Of a stretch of DNA of 64,000 bases, positions 31,299-43,159 are shown piece after piece (within the stretch, counting starts at the first letter, position 1; every line of letters starts with the position of its first letter). A program made the position numbers and the translations under genes. A model generated the notes under the pieces. The model was not told the origin of the DNA and did not search any database. It saw only the letters and a program-made list of their open reading frames with translations. The stretch is from Colocasia esculenta (taxonomy: Eukaryota > Streptophyta > Magnoliopsida > Alismatales > Araceae): the NCBI GenBank assembly GCA_014218235.1, contig CM024757.1, positions 149,123,371-149,187,370 on the forward strand, read 5' to 3'.

Positions 31299-33570
31299 TG
31301 TAACGTCGCGTGCTTTTCGGATCCTTATGGATCATGTGTGTAATGGTTGTGAAGGCCATTGTGAGGCCAATGTGGTTTGGACGTGTGGTGTGTGCAGGTG
31401 TGGTGCAGGTTGGGTCCTTAAATAAAATAGGACCTGCTGCAGTTGAGTAGGAGTTGGCGGCCAGGTGTGGTCGTTGACTTGTTGGCGTCCATATGTGTTG
31501 ACGTTTATTATATGAACTTGGCGACAAGGGATATGGACGACTAGCCTTGGCGGTCTGATTGGCGACAGCCATGTTGACGCCAACCTATGCGACCTACAGA
31601 ATATAGGTCTACCCGAGAGCAGTTCTCTCACTCCATTCTCCCTCTCCCTTGCCCTATTTTAATGCCCATGCTTCCCCAATGCTTCCAATGGTTGCGGAAG
31701 GCTAGTTGGAGGATCGTGGAACGCGAGACGGTGACGAATCGGCCAAGGAAATGCCAGGACGTGGTGCATTGCCGTAGGAGCTCGCGGAGGGTTCGGTGTG
31801 AACCGGGAGAATTTAGGAGGTTTAAGCGCGTCCTGAGGTAGGGAACGATCCCTTTAGTTCCTATAGGTTGTGATAATGCAATTGGAAAGCATGAAACTGC
31901 ATGATAATTGTGTTTTCGGGTAATGGTATCCATGCGGGGTACATGGGTGGTTTGAGTAATTTAACAATGGAAACATGTTGTTTTGAGTTAACTAGAGTTC
32001 ATGCATGTTAGAGGAAGTGTTTCCTCATGTTTTGCCGCAGGTTTTAGGACCGAGGACACTTGTGAGGTCGGCCTAGGTTTTTTATGAGAACTGGTGGCCG
32101 AAGAGCTTAGCGTCAACATCGTTTGACGCCAAGTTCTTCAGCTGGGAGATTAACGGCCCGATACCTTGACGTTTACATCCCATCGACGGCAGTCGATGTT
32201 GCCGTCAGCATGATTTTGGTTTAAATATTGATATATTGAATATTTGTTGATATCGAGCAGTGCAATGATAATTGTGGTGCACCTAGTGCTCGTGCTTTTG
32301 AGACTAGCATACTGGGTACGCAGTTGGCTGGTTCTGTATGTGTTTGCGTGGTGTTCACGTGTAGTGAACTGCTAGTGCACGCAGTTTACGTGAGTCTTCA
32401 CGTGGTTTGTGTGTGACGTGCACGTGGTTTTGTGTACGTAGTAAGTAGTACGACGCCTACCGTGGTTACCTCTCTAGTTGGGTGCCCCAGGTTCTCTGTG
32501 AGTCAGGCTGTTAGCTCGGAGCTTTGTCCCGGTACTTGTGTTGTACCGTCGAGGTCTGTGTCGTCTAACCTGGACACCCTCACTCCTGTGTTTGAGTTGT
32601 ACGTTCGGCGGAGGGAAAGACGACAGTGGGACAGTGACTGCTGTACTTGTCTTTTAGTCACTTGTAGCGCGCTCGTAGTTGGGGGTACGGACACCAGTAG
32701 TCGACACTGGTCCCCAGCTAGTCCATTTCCAGTGCCTCACTCTAGCGAGCCCAGGCCAGGGTTTCTAGAGGTGCTAGGCATGGGCCTGCGACCGTGTGGT
32801 CCGCAGGTGGTGGTGTTTAGTTGGTCTCCACAGTTACTTGACCTTTTCACGTGGAGCGGCAGCTGAACCTTTCGTTCTTGGCTACGAGACTGAGAGGTAG
32901 ACCTGTGTTAGCTTGTCCGAGTCAGTCTCTGGTGTCACGAACCAGTTCACGTGACTCGTGTTGGGCTGTCTCTACTTTATCTTGTACACTTGTACTGGTT
33001 TGCCGTTTAATTATTACAGTTGTTTTTCTTAGTCGACAGATGGTGAGTACTTTTACAGCTTTCATATCCTGCTTAGCTGTTCTATAAATTGTTGGTACTG
33101 TTTACTGCTTTTGTACTCGTAGTTTTGGTTTGCTCGATTTTTGGGGAGTTCTCTACTGAGCCAGTGACTAGCGAGGCTCACCCCTACTCCCACAGGTGAG
33201 AGCGAAGAGGACGTTTCTCAACCATCGTCCAGTTCAGAGCCGCGTCGTAGCGGTGCAGGGTCAGTACCTCCAGCAGTGTAGTTCCAGCAGTGTAGTCTCA
33301 GTTGTGCAGTGTTGTAGCAGTAGTGTAGTTAGTTGTTTATTTTCTTGTGTTGTACCTCGGGGTATGCCCCAGGCTCTTGTACTTCCTTCCAGTTTTGTGG
33401 AAGTATGGCTATGTAAACTTGTGAAATAAATATATGAAATGGTGTGTTCCTTTGTGTTTACACGGACTGTGGTGTGATATCCCTTGTGAGGCTTCGGCAC
33501 GTTCGCGGGAGGCGGACTCGGATCAAGTACGTTATCAGTTTAACGGGCTTGGACGAGGTGTTCCGCCACA
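31299..33570 (+). repeat. 3' LTR of the nested Tekay element
   Basis: 2272 bp, colinear with the 5' LTR (24146-26432). The 15-bp length difference reflects small indels. It keeps the two motif clusters (about 31474-31588 and 32105-32205). It ends CGCCACA at 33570 before the CCAGG duplication. Confidence 0.92.
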
Positions 33571-34170
33571 CCAGGTTTGTCGAACTGTCTAAATATGCTC
33601 CACATATAGTTGTTGATGAGCGCAGGAAGGCAAAGAAGTTTGTGATGGGGCTCAAACCATCACTTAGGTCGAGGCTTGTGGCTTTTGACCACCGTACTTT
33701 GGACGAGGCTCTCAGCGAAGCGCATAGGCAGGAGAGCGAGATGGACCAGTACTTAGAAGAAAAGAAGGCAGTGTAGAAGAGGTCAGCGCCACCTTTCCAG
33801 AGGTAGGACAGGAAGAAGGTAGTGTACTAGTCACCACAGCGCCTAGCGGCATCGAGTCAGCAGGCAGTTACCCCACAGTCTCCAAGCTTCAGGCCCAACG
33901 ACAAGAAGATGTGTCCTCACTACAGAAGAGCACACGGTGGTACCGAGTGTTGGAAGTTGGCGGGAAAGTGTCTCAAGTGTGGAAGTACCGAGCACCAGAT
34001 CTGGGATTGTCCCAGACTACAACAGGGTGTTCAGCGAGGAGCGCCAGCCCCAGTAGCGGCAGCAGCAGCAGCACCAGTGACAGGAAGACCAGGAAGGCCT
34101 CGAGCCCAAGCTCGAGTGTTTGAACTAGCACGAGAGGATAAAGAGCAGGCCGAGAACATCACAGAAGGTA
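33571..34170 (+). pseudogene. gag: Outer Tekay gag, C-terminal part
   Basis: Continues the gag interrupted at 24145: FVELSKYAPHIVVDERRKAK, FVMGLKPSLRSRL, then a coil (ALSEAHRQESEMDQYLEEKK), linker and CCHC knuckle (CLKCGSTEHQIWDCP near 33975-34019, intact). Three TAG stops in quick succession (33774, 33804, 33828) each stand where CAG would give a normal Gln-rich linker. The frame is otherwise continuous with protease and RT. Confidence 0.8.
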
Positions 34171-35465
34171 CGGTTCTAGTAATGGGTATGCATGCTCGGG
34201 TTTTGTTTGATACGAGTGCCACACACTCGTTCGTTTCCGAGCGGTTTGCCAAGCAGTTAGCGATAGAGCTAGGAGTCGAGGCTGAGGAGTTAGAGGTTCC
34301 TTTTTCTGTGCACACACCAGTAGGTATGGTAGCGACCAGGAAGTGTATTCCATCCTTACCTGTGTGCATTGAGGACCGAGGCTTAGTTGGGTGCTTCTAC
34401 TTGCTCAAGATGAAGGACTATGATGCCATTCTAGGTCTGGAATGGCTTGAGGAGCACTATGCCTTGGTGGATTGCAAAGGGAAGAAGATTACTCTCTGTA
34501 TTCCTAGTGAGGATGAGTTCTCACATCCGTTGCCAAGGAACTTAGCAGGAAGGTTTGTGATCTTCTCCATGAAGGTGATGAGGATGGTGAACAAGGGTTG
34601 TGATGCATTTGTTGCCAGTGTGGTCTTAGTTCCAAAGGCCGATCAGTCACCGACCCCTGAGGAGATTGAGGTAGTGCAAGAGTTTCTAGACGTGTTCCCT
34701 GATGATTTGTCTAGATTGCCACCGACTAGGGAGATAGAGTTCACTATAGAGTTGCTTCCAGGCACCTCTCCTATCTCTAAGGCTCTATATCGGATGGCAC
34801 CTACGGAGTTAGCCGAGCTGAGGAAGCAGTTGCAGGATCTGCTGGACAAGGGATTTATTCGCCCTAGTGTGTCACCATGGGGCACACCTGTATTGTTCGT
34901 GAAGAAGAAGGATGGTTCCCTCAGGCTGTGCATTGATTACAGGAAGCTCAACCAGGTGACAGTGAAGCACAGGTATCCTTTGCCCCGCATAGATGATTTG
35001 TTTGATCAGCTACAGAATGCATCGATGTTTTCTAAGATTGATCTGCAGTTCGGCTATCATCAGTTGAGGATTAAGGGTGAGGATGTGTCCAAGACAGCTT
35101 TCAGGACTCGTTATGGACACTATGAGTTTCTTGTGCTTCCATTTGGTCTGACCAACGCCCTTGCAGCGTTCATGGATCTCATGAACAGGGTGTTTAGACC
35201 ATATTTGGATAGCTTTGTTGTGGTGTTCATTGACGATGTGTTAGTCTATTCTCTTGATGAGGCCACACACCGTGAGCATTTGAGGGTTGTTCTGGAGGTT
35301 CTCCGAGAGCACAAGCTATATTCTAAGTTCAGAAAGTGCGATTTCTGGATGCGTGAGGTTCATTTCCTTGGGCATGTTATCACAGGTGCTAGAGTTGCAG
35401 TTGATCCGGTGAAGGTTCAGGCTGTGTTGGAGTGGGAGACTCCAAGGACACCATCGGAGATTTGA
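34171..35465 (+). pseudogene. pol: Outer Tekay protease and reverse transcriptase
   Basis: Frame continuous with gag from 33909. The protease site reads LFDTSATHSFVS near 34206, so the usual Gly of D-S/T-G-A is Ser, which should impair it. DYDAILGLEWLEEHYALVDC follows. RT landmarks: VKKKDGSLRLCIDYRKLN, FSKIDLQFGYHQLRI, LPFGLTNALAAFMDLMN, catalytic FIDDVLVYS near 35228. The frame is cut by TGA at 35463-35465 inside E-I-(R)-S-F-L-G, where CGA would give Arg. Confidence 0.88.
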
Positions 35466-36020
35466 AGTTTTCTTGGTTTAGCGGGCTATTATAAGCGATT
35501 CATTGAAGGCTTTGCATCTATCGCCGCACCTTTAACTAAGCTAACCAAGAAGGGTGTGAAGTTTGTGTGGTCTGAGGATTGCGAGAGTAGATTTCAGTTA
35601 CTGAAGTTGAAGCTTGCATCTGCACCCGTGTTGATCTTACCTAGTGGTGGAAAGGGTTTTTCTATCTACTCTGATGCTTCTCAGATTGATCTTGGCTGTG
35701 TGTTGATGCAGCATGGTAAGGTAGTTGCATATGCTTCTCGCCAGTTGAAGGAGTATGAGCGTAACTATCCAACCCATGATTTGGAGCTAGCGACAGTGGT
35801 TCCTGCACTGAAGATCTGGAGACACTATCTTTATGGTGTCAAGTTCGAGGTGTTCACTGACCATAAGAGTCTGAGATACCTCTTTTCTCAGAAGGAGTTA
35901 AACCTGCGGCAGTGAAGGTGGATTGAATTTCTCAAGGACTACAAATTCGAGCTTCAGTACCATCCAAGGAAGGCGAATGTCATGGCAGATGCGCTCAGTA
36001 GGAAGAGGTCATTGCTTCAG
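35466..36020 (+). pseudogene. pol: Outer Tekay RT thumb and RNase H
   Basis: Same frame after the stop: LGLAGYYKRFIEGFASIAAP, then RNase H (FSIYSDASQIDLGCVLMQH, NYPTHDLELATVVPALKIWR, FTDHKSLRYLFSQKELNLRQ). A second TGA at 35913-35915 again stands at a CGA/Arg position. RNase H ends with KANVMADALSRKR near 35995. Confidence 0.85.
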
Positions 36021-37528
36021 CATGATTGAAAGATGTTGGAGGATGCAACATGTGCTATGGCTAAATTAGAGCCACAGTTGTGTCAGGATTTCATGGCTCA
36101 ATTATCTATCCAATCCATAGTTCTGGATGAGGTGATCGAGCAGTAGAGGGATGATCCTAGGCTTCAGGAGATGGTGGGCAAGGCAGGCATTGCTCCTGAT
36201 GAGGACGGTGTTATTAGATTTCAGCACTGAGTTTATGTTCTTGATGTTGTGGATGTTCGTGAGTGTGTACTTGCAGAAGCTCACAGGTCGAGGTTTTCCA
36301 TTCATCCAGGCAACACCAAGATGTACCAAGACTTGAAAGAGGTCTTTCTGGTGGTCTGGCATGAAGAAGGATGTGGCCGCGTTTGTGTCTAGGTGTTTAC
36401 TGTGCCAGCAAGTGAAAGTCGAGCGTCAGCAACCATCGGGCCTTATGTAGAAGATGGAGATACCTATGTGGATGTAGGAAGCAATCACTATGGATTTTGT
36501 GACGAGTTTGCCCAGATCAGCTAAGGGCAATGACTCGATTTGGGTGATTGTAGATCGTTTCTCCAAGACGGCGCATTTCTTGCCTATGAAGAAGAAGCAG
36601 TCCGTGGAGAGTTTGGCTAGGCTGTATGTTGGCAGCATTGTTAGGTTGCATGGTGTGCCGAAGTCTATTATCTCTGACCGAGACCCAAGATTTACATTGA
36701 GGATGTGGTAGGGTCTTCAGGAGGCTTTGGGTTCTCAGCTGAAGCTTAGTTTGTCGTTCCATCCCCAAACAGATGTCCAGTCTGAAAGGACGATTCAGAA
36801 GCTTGAGGATATGTTGAGAGCATGTGTGCTGGATTGGAAGGGTGATTGGGAGCGTCATCTACCTCTTGTGGACTTAGCCTACAACAACAGTTTTCATGTG
36901 AGCATTCGCATGGCTCCATTTGAGGCTCTGTATGGGTGACCCTATAGATCTCCTTTATGCTGGGAGGAGACAGGTGATAGGCAGCTAGCTGGTCCGGAGT
37001 TGGTGCAGGAGACTTCAGATAAATTTAGCTTATCAGGCAGAGGTTGGTTGTGGCGCAGGATAGGCAGAAGAGCTACGCCGACAACAGGAGGAAGGATTTC
37101 GAGTTTGAGGTTGGCGAGCATGTATTTCTCAAGGTTTCGCCTACCCGAGGCATTGTCAGGTTTGGCAGGCACAACAAGTTGAGTCCAAGATTCATTGGTC
37201 CATTTGAGATTCTCAGGAGGATGGATAGCGTGGCATATGAGCTAGCTTTACCCCCAACGCTAGTGAGTGTACGCTCAATTTTCCACGTGTCTATGCTCAG
37301 GAGATACATGCAAGATCCATCGCATGTTAATAGTCATAAGCCAGTGGAGATTCAGGCAGACTTGTCATATGTAGAGCAACCAGTGGCTATCCTAGACTGA
37401 AAGGTTCAGCACATCAGGAACAAGAGTATTGCATCCGTGAAGGTGCTATGGAGGAACTTCTCGCGGGAGGAGGCTACATGGGAGCTTGAGAATGCCATGA
37501 TGAAGAAGTATCCACATTTGTTTGGTTA
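36021..37528 (+). pseudogene. pol: Outer Tekay integrase with chromodomain-like tail
   Basis: Zinc-finger part: HRSRFSIHPGNTKMYQDLK, then a frameshift near 36341-36352, then CLLCQQVK. Core: MDFVTSLPRSAKGND (36490), ISDRDPRFTLRMW (TAG at 36709), FHPQTDVQSERTIQ, MAPFEALYG (TGA at 36937). After another frameshift near 36990-37040: QDRQKSYADNRRKDFEFEVG, SPRFIGPFEILRRM, TGA at 37398 where CGA is expected, and the chromodomain-like end (VKVLWRNFSREEATWELE). Several stops and frameshifts; dead. Confidence 0.87.
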
Positions 37529-37566
37529 GTATTTTCGTTCTAACTTTGAGGACAAAGTTTTCTTTT

Positions 37567-37577
37567 AGGGGAGAGGG
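37567..37577 (+). promoter_or_regulatory. Polypurine tract of the outer Tekay element
   Basis: AGGGGAGAGGG directly before the 3' LTR start at 37578, preceded by the Tekay-typical TTTGAGGACAAAGTTTTC segment. Confidence 0.85.
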
Positions 37578-40500
37578 TGTAAGGCCCTCGAACTTTATTC
37601 ATATCATGTTTATCTATATGCATATGATATTTATGGTAAATAGCATATTTATTTATTTACTTATGTGCATATGTATATGTGTTTATTTCTGTGCATATTA
37701 TATTGTGTATATTGTATGTATTGTGTATGTAGGTTTACTTGATATTTCTGTTTTCTGCCCAAAATCCCTATTAACGTCAACATCTATTGACGTTAACTTC
37801 AGGTTGACGACAACCAATGTGCCGTTGATTTCATATTGACGTCTAGATTTATGGACGCCTACTTCCTGTTAACGGCAGCAATGTGGCCGTTTACTTCTCC
37901 GGTTATGTTGCGATTCCAGATTTGAAAATAGCTGTGTTTTCTCCGGTTCTTGAATTGGAAACCCACCCCAATGGTAGGAAACCTAATACTAATCATACCC
38001 TGAAGCATTAACCCTATAAAACACCTAGATTTCAGCCAGGTTAGGTCTTTTTTCTCAAGAGCAAAACTAGGGTTTGTGGAGAGAAAAACCAGACTTTGTG
38101 CAAGCTTGATCCAATGATTGGGGAGGTTTTCTGGTGATATACTTCGACTAGGAGGTACTCCAACTATTGAGGAAGGTTCCCGACTCCGAAGAATCCCCTG
38201 TGCAAGCGTGAATACCAGATTGGAGGGGGGAAATCTCACCTTCTTGGCTTGGCCGAGGAGGGCTTCTTCGACAAAATTAGATCTTCCTAGATTTATTTCC
38301 AGGCAAGTAATCGATGGTTAACATCCCTAGACATGTCCTTTAGGTCTCAGGAATTTTTAAGAATTTTATCCATGTCCTGGAACCCCCAATTCTCCATTTT
38401 ATTTGCATTCGGTCTACACTTTTTGTAGACAGGAGGTTGACGGCAACCTTGTTGCCACCAAGTTCCTGAGTTGACGGCATCATAGTGTGTTGTTAACCCT
38501 TGTTGGCGGCAAGGCCCTTGCCGTCAAGTTCATTTGTTTTCACAGAATTATGGTTATCATGTCTGTGTGATGATTTTCGGACTTTTGGATATCTGAAGAT
38601 GCTGTAAAATTTGTGGTTGGTTGGATACTATCTTTAGGTCATATCATGAGGTTCTGTCGAATTACTGAATAGGGTTTTATTTAATATAATTTCTGTATTG
38701 AAGAAATAAGCATGTTTTGATTGAGGTTAATTCTGAATAAATAGTTCTGTTGCATGTTAGCGATACAAAAATTATCATGACCTTAGAGTGACTATTTTAA
38801 TGTTCTAGACCTGTTAAAACCGACTGTTGTATTGCCTAACATGTTAATGGATTTTTTTTTTAAATTGCATGAAGCCCGTTTTAAAAATTAAAAATAGTTT
38901 TTACTGTTGCGAAAAATCTACAATATTAGACATATGGCATATTATGTGTAGAGTCTGTGATAAAAATTTGATACTGTTTGGATGTCAGTAGGTACTGTTT
39001 GTGTTTTAACGAAGGAAATTAGTCCGTATTAAGCATGTTTAACTCAAATCATGTAAAATTTAGTGATTTGCAGCATGATTAAGATTCTTTATGGTTAAAT
39101 TGCTACTGTGAAACAGTAATATTATGTTCTATAAGCTGAAGCATGTCTAATTGTTTAAAGTGCATGTGAATGAGTGAAAGTGTGTATATAAGTAATTGAG
39201 AACATGTGAATAAGTGTTAATGTGTAACTGTGCCGAAATTGACACTGCTACCATAGAAGGCTGTGGAGCCGTACTGTAGTAAAGTCCCTATGGGAAGGCT
39301 CAATGTGTATGTGATATCCTATGGGAATTAGGATGAAATCCTGGAGGTGGACAACTACCACTAGTTAGGGTGACGAGTATGTGTTATGTGAATGTGTGCC
39401 CATTTGCATGGTGGTTCAGACTATGTCTCACGGCAAATTAAGTGTAGAAGTGTGAAAAATTGTGAATATGTGTTAGTGTTGTGACAATGTGATAGCATGT
39501 GAAAAGGTGTGAAACCATGTAAATGAGTATCATTTATATTAAAACAACAAGTTAAAGATGTGTATATGTGTTATAAATGCATGAGAAAAATGTTAGACAT
39601 CATGCTAGGATTGTTAGTTACCTTGTGCAAATTTCCATACTTTATTTATTTAAGAATATGATTGATATGAGATGTGTAGCAACCTGAATTTTTAAGAAAA
39701 ATAAAAATTTAAATAAAGAATTAAAACCTGGCTAAATGGATATTTGAATAGAGCATTAAATAAAACCCATTAAATGGAAAAGAGTAATGGGCTTTGCTTA
39801 ATGGATCTTCTAGAATTTATTGGGTAAAAAATATGAATTTACAAAGGGAGAATAATAGGAAAATACCCTAAATTCGTAACTAAATTATTACCTAAATAGA
39901 AAAGGGGTATTTAATGCATTAAATAGGAAGTTAGAGTTGGAATTGGATTCCTAAACCTACCCCATATGGGTTTGCACGAATTTGGATCTTTTCCAAATCT
40001 AAATAGAGATTGGAAAGCAAGGAAGGAAGGTGGGAGTAAGAAAATTTCGTAATTTAAGAGGAATTAGAGTAGTAGTAGGAATAGAAATACATACTTGCAT
40101 AAATACACCTCTTAAACTCTCTTGGGCAACCCTAGCTCGTTGCCAAGAGTTGCTGGACGTGGAGAAGAGGCTAAGGAGGAGAGGATTTCGTGGAGAGAAG
40201 AAGAGCTTGAAGCTTCTTCACTTGTTCTTCAAGTTCTAGCCTTAGAAGACAAATCGAGTCAAAGGTAGGCATTCTCACAAGCAAAACCAAATCAAATCCG
40301 TCTGTAGGTAGTTCCAATTACCAGGAACAAAACCCTCTTGTTTTCATAATTTTTCATCTAGCCAATCTTTTGTTCTTGATTTTTGAAGAACTGCAAACAT
40401 GATAACCCGAGATGTCATGTTTAATTCAAATCTCTATGTAAACTTGATTCCATGCTACGAAAGTTTTACTGTAGATACTTCATGTTGTTAGGGATCATTT

Positions 40501-42886
40501 GCCCCTAAAAAGCCTAAATTTCATTGAGCATGTTGCTCGAATTAAATTAGTCTTGCTCTCTATGTCATGTTCTGTGTTACTCGTTGTTGTTCATGCTCAA
40601 ACCATGTTCAAACCATGCTCTCTCTCTAATTCAGATTTTTACAGTTATACCCCCAGTAAAAACCTTTCTTAAAAATGGAGAAAAATTTGAATAATTTTAA
40701 ATGCATCTTCACGACTTATTTCTATCTATGATTTCTCTTACACATGCACACACATGAACCATCCATTTATGGCTGAAATCTTGCAGAAAACATCTCATAA
40801 TGTATCTGGTAATTTATTGCAATAAAGCATATTAATTGCCCTATTTTTAAAGGACTTGTATTCGTCTCTTGCGTTGTTTATATACCGATATCGACGCTCC
40901 ACTGTTCTAGAATTTCTCTAGAACGTTGAGCACCTATTTTATATACACACTTTTCTTGGCTTGTGGTGAACTCTCTGTCGGATATTCCTTTCGTCGGACT
41001 AGTGAACTCTTGCACAAGGCCTCCGTAAGTCTCCTCTAATCATGGATTTCCACATGGTCGACGAGCCGATTGTACCCCAACACCCATTACCCCTTTAGGG
41101 ATCGATATGATCTAAACGGCTATTAGAAGTTCGCTCTTACCTTGAATCACGTCGGACCTCTGGGCTTGTGCATAACATGGCCAGCGGGAAGATCATGAAT
41201 TCCACCTGACTACCAATACGACGTGTGTGTGTTGTGCAACTGTTACTATCGCATGTTTACTCGTGTTACGCGCAATTGTCCACTAGCTCTCACCTATTCA
41301 CATTCACTCTACTATCTCATCTATTCATCTAGTGCTCTTATCTATTTCTTGGTACTCTCAAATTGGCCATTAATTGATTGTCTAAAGATAAACAATATAA
41401 CCAATGCCAGCGCAATAGGGCCCGATCAGGTCCTGGGAGGAGCGCCCGAAAGTGCCATTTGCCCGCGGGAGTTAAATGATCAGGATGTCGGAATTACATC
41501 CAAGTGCCATACTATCAAGATTAATCTAAGACAATCAACACAAAGTGATATATTCTCTCGTTGTCTTTTGACAAACAAGTGCTATACTCTCTCCCGGCTA
41601 TCTTCGGATAACCAAAGTGCAATTACTATCTCGATTGACGAAAGTTAATCAAAAGTGCCAGACTATTTCGATTGATAAGAAAATCAATCAAAGTGCAATT
41701 TACTCTCTATATGGCCAACTACTTTCTCTCTCCTTGCTATACATGTTGCTTGTTATTGCTTGATGTTGACGTTATTTGCCATCGTGTTATTGTGTTGCTC
41801 GATCTTATTCGTTGTACTATACTTGATTTATCTGCTATTTGAACCATGTTACTTATGCTCTTACTTTCTCGACTTTACATAACTCTCTCTATCTTTAGTT
41901 ACTCTGCCATTTAATGCACAAATTATTTAAAGCCTGCTTGAGCCTGAGACTTAAGTCCTACTGGGCGTTATCGCTCACCCTACGTTATTTGATGTTGTAT
42001 TCTCAGGTGAGACCGAGGATAACACATACACTCACGAGGAAGGGAATGACCAAGAGTGAATCCAGGAGTACCCTGGAGTCGTTATGTTATCTTAAAGTTG
42101 TAGTTAGTTATTTCCTTTTATTGCAATGTAATTGGGCCCTGTAGAATGGCTCTAACATTAGTGGTTGTAACTAGACGTCTGGAAAATTATTAATGAGAAA
42201 GATTTGCTTTAGTATTATTCAGTGTGCAATGGTTTGATGTCTAGTATACGCCTTATACCTTTTCTTGCAACTGCCTTCGCGCTCCGATATTCCGCGTTGG
42301 GGTGTGACAAGATGTGATTAGCAACCATGAATCATGTTATATATTATGTGTAGAAAGTATGTGTAGGTTGTTCATATGTAAGTGCTTAATCAACATGAAG
42401 CATGTGCCATGTGTTCTCTTTATTGTTTAAAAGACTAGCATGTAAATGTGATATGTGTAAGGATGTACTTTAGGTTGCTTGCTGAGTCTTTCTTTTTGGA
42501 AGACTCTTACTTGTTTTGACTTACAGGTGAGACATGTGTCCCCGTTGTTGAGGAGGACATAGTGAGGAGAGACACCAAATGTGAGGAGTAGCTGCTTTTG
42601 TGGAGACTGCTACATAGTCACATTTTCTTTTCATAGCATGTAAACAATGTTATTTCATATGGACTTGTAATAATTGTGGACAACGGTTATTTACAATTGC
42701 TATATAGATTGTGGAATATGTTAATGATGATGGAATAAGATTTACCTTTTATTTATACTGTACTCTTTTATTGTTTATGTACATCTCAACCTGTTGTGTT
42801 GTGTTGGGTAAATGTCCCACTATAATAACGCCCTTTATATCGATGTGGATTGGTATAATCGTATTGATATAAGGAGGGTCGTTACA
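37578..42886 (+). repeat. 3' LTR of the outer Tekay element (split by a solo LTR)
   Basis: 2669 bp of own sequence in two parts, 37578-39674 and 42315-42886. Compared with the 5' LTR it lacks about 59 bp near 39370 and about 35 bp near 37710. Many other differences show an old insertion. It retains the motif clusters near 37772-37890 and 38436-38530. Confidence 0.9.
39675..42309 (+). mobile_element. Solo LTR inserted in the Tekay 3' LTR
   Basis: 2635 bp, starting TGTAGCAACCTGA and ending GGGGTGTGACA, flanked by a perfect duplication AGATG (39670-39674, 42310-42314). There is no gag, pol or second LTR, so it is the product of LTR-LTR recombination. Internal blocks (GGCCCGATCAGGTCCTGGGAGG and the TGAGACCGAGGATAAC stretch near 42007) resemble gypsy LTRs, and relatives are recognisable in the minus-strand solo LTR at 43866. 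The 141-codon frame at 41223-41648 is not a recognised protein. Confidence 0.9.
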
Positions 42887-42891
42887 GCAGC

Positions 42892-43140
42892 GACAGGCCC
42901 AGCCAGAGACACCAACGAGGACGGGGTCAGCCTTCGGGTCCCTTGACGATCTCCTGTCCTAGGACCCGTCAGTGGGGTGAGGAGGAGGGCCATGCCAGTG
43001 GCGTCGATGGCGAGGGACACCTCTCCCAGATCGGCGCCGAGAGAGAGAGGAGGAGGTGAGCAGCTCGCGCAGGCAGAGGCCTAGCGAGGGGGAGAGGAGA
43101 GAGGACTGAGGAGTGAGGCTCCAGATGTACCACCAGGGGT
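42892..43140 (+). pseudogene. Distal end of the PMD gene, beyond the Tekay insertion
   Basis: When the Tekay element and one target copy are removed, the last PMD exon continues in phase as GAG CAG CAG CGA CAG, extending the coiled-coil tail into a polar, Arg/Glu-rich C-terminus. A TAG at 42958-42960 ends the present frame. Further in-frame segments (EREEEVSSSRRQRPSEGE and a Tyr/Met-containing end near 43140) suggest that the original protein ran on to about 43158. Confidence 0.6.
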
Positions 43141-43159
43141 ATGCTCCTGTCATGCTATG

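Larger units (their letters stand above)
24146..33570 (+). mobile_element. Nested Tekay/Del-type gypsy element in gag of the outer one
   Basis: 9425 bp with LTRs 24146-26432 and 31299-33570, both starting TGTAACGTCGCG and ending CGCCACA or CACCACA. A perfect 5-bp target duplication CCAGG flanks it (24141-24145, 33571-33575), and the gag codons GAG GCC AGG / TTT GTC rejoin across it. It has gag, protease, RT, RNase H and integrase with a chromodomain-like tail, but the reading frame is broken by several stops and at least two frameshifts. It is non-autonomous. Confidence 0.93.
20428..42886 (+). mobile_element. Outer Tekay/Del-type Ty3/gypsy chromovirus, with two nested insertions
   Basis: Complete in layout: 5' LTR, iMet primer-binding site, gag, protease, RT, RNase H, integrase with chromodomain-like tail, polypurine tract, 3' LTR. 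LTRs start TGTAAGGCCC and end GGGTCATTACA / GGGTCGTTACA. Flanks are GCAGA (20423-20427) and GCAGC (42887-42891), a 5-bp target duplication with one change. Without nested DNA it is about 10.4 kb. It interrupts the last exon of the PMD gene. Its genes carry many stops and frameshifts, so it is inactive. A second Tekay element lies in gag and a solo LTR in the 3' LTR. Confidence 0.92.

Noticed and set aside
41223..41648. 141-codon frame in the solo LTR at 39675-42309
   Set aside because: No recognisable domain, lies wholly in LTR sequence, start and stop unremarkable.
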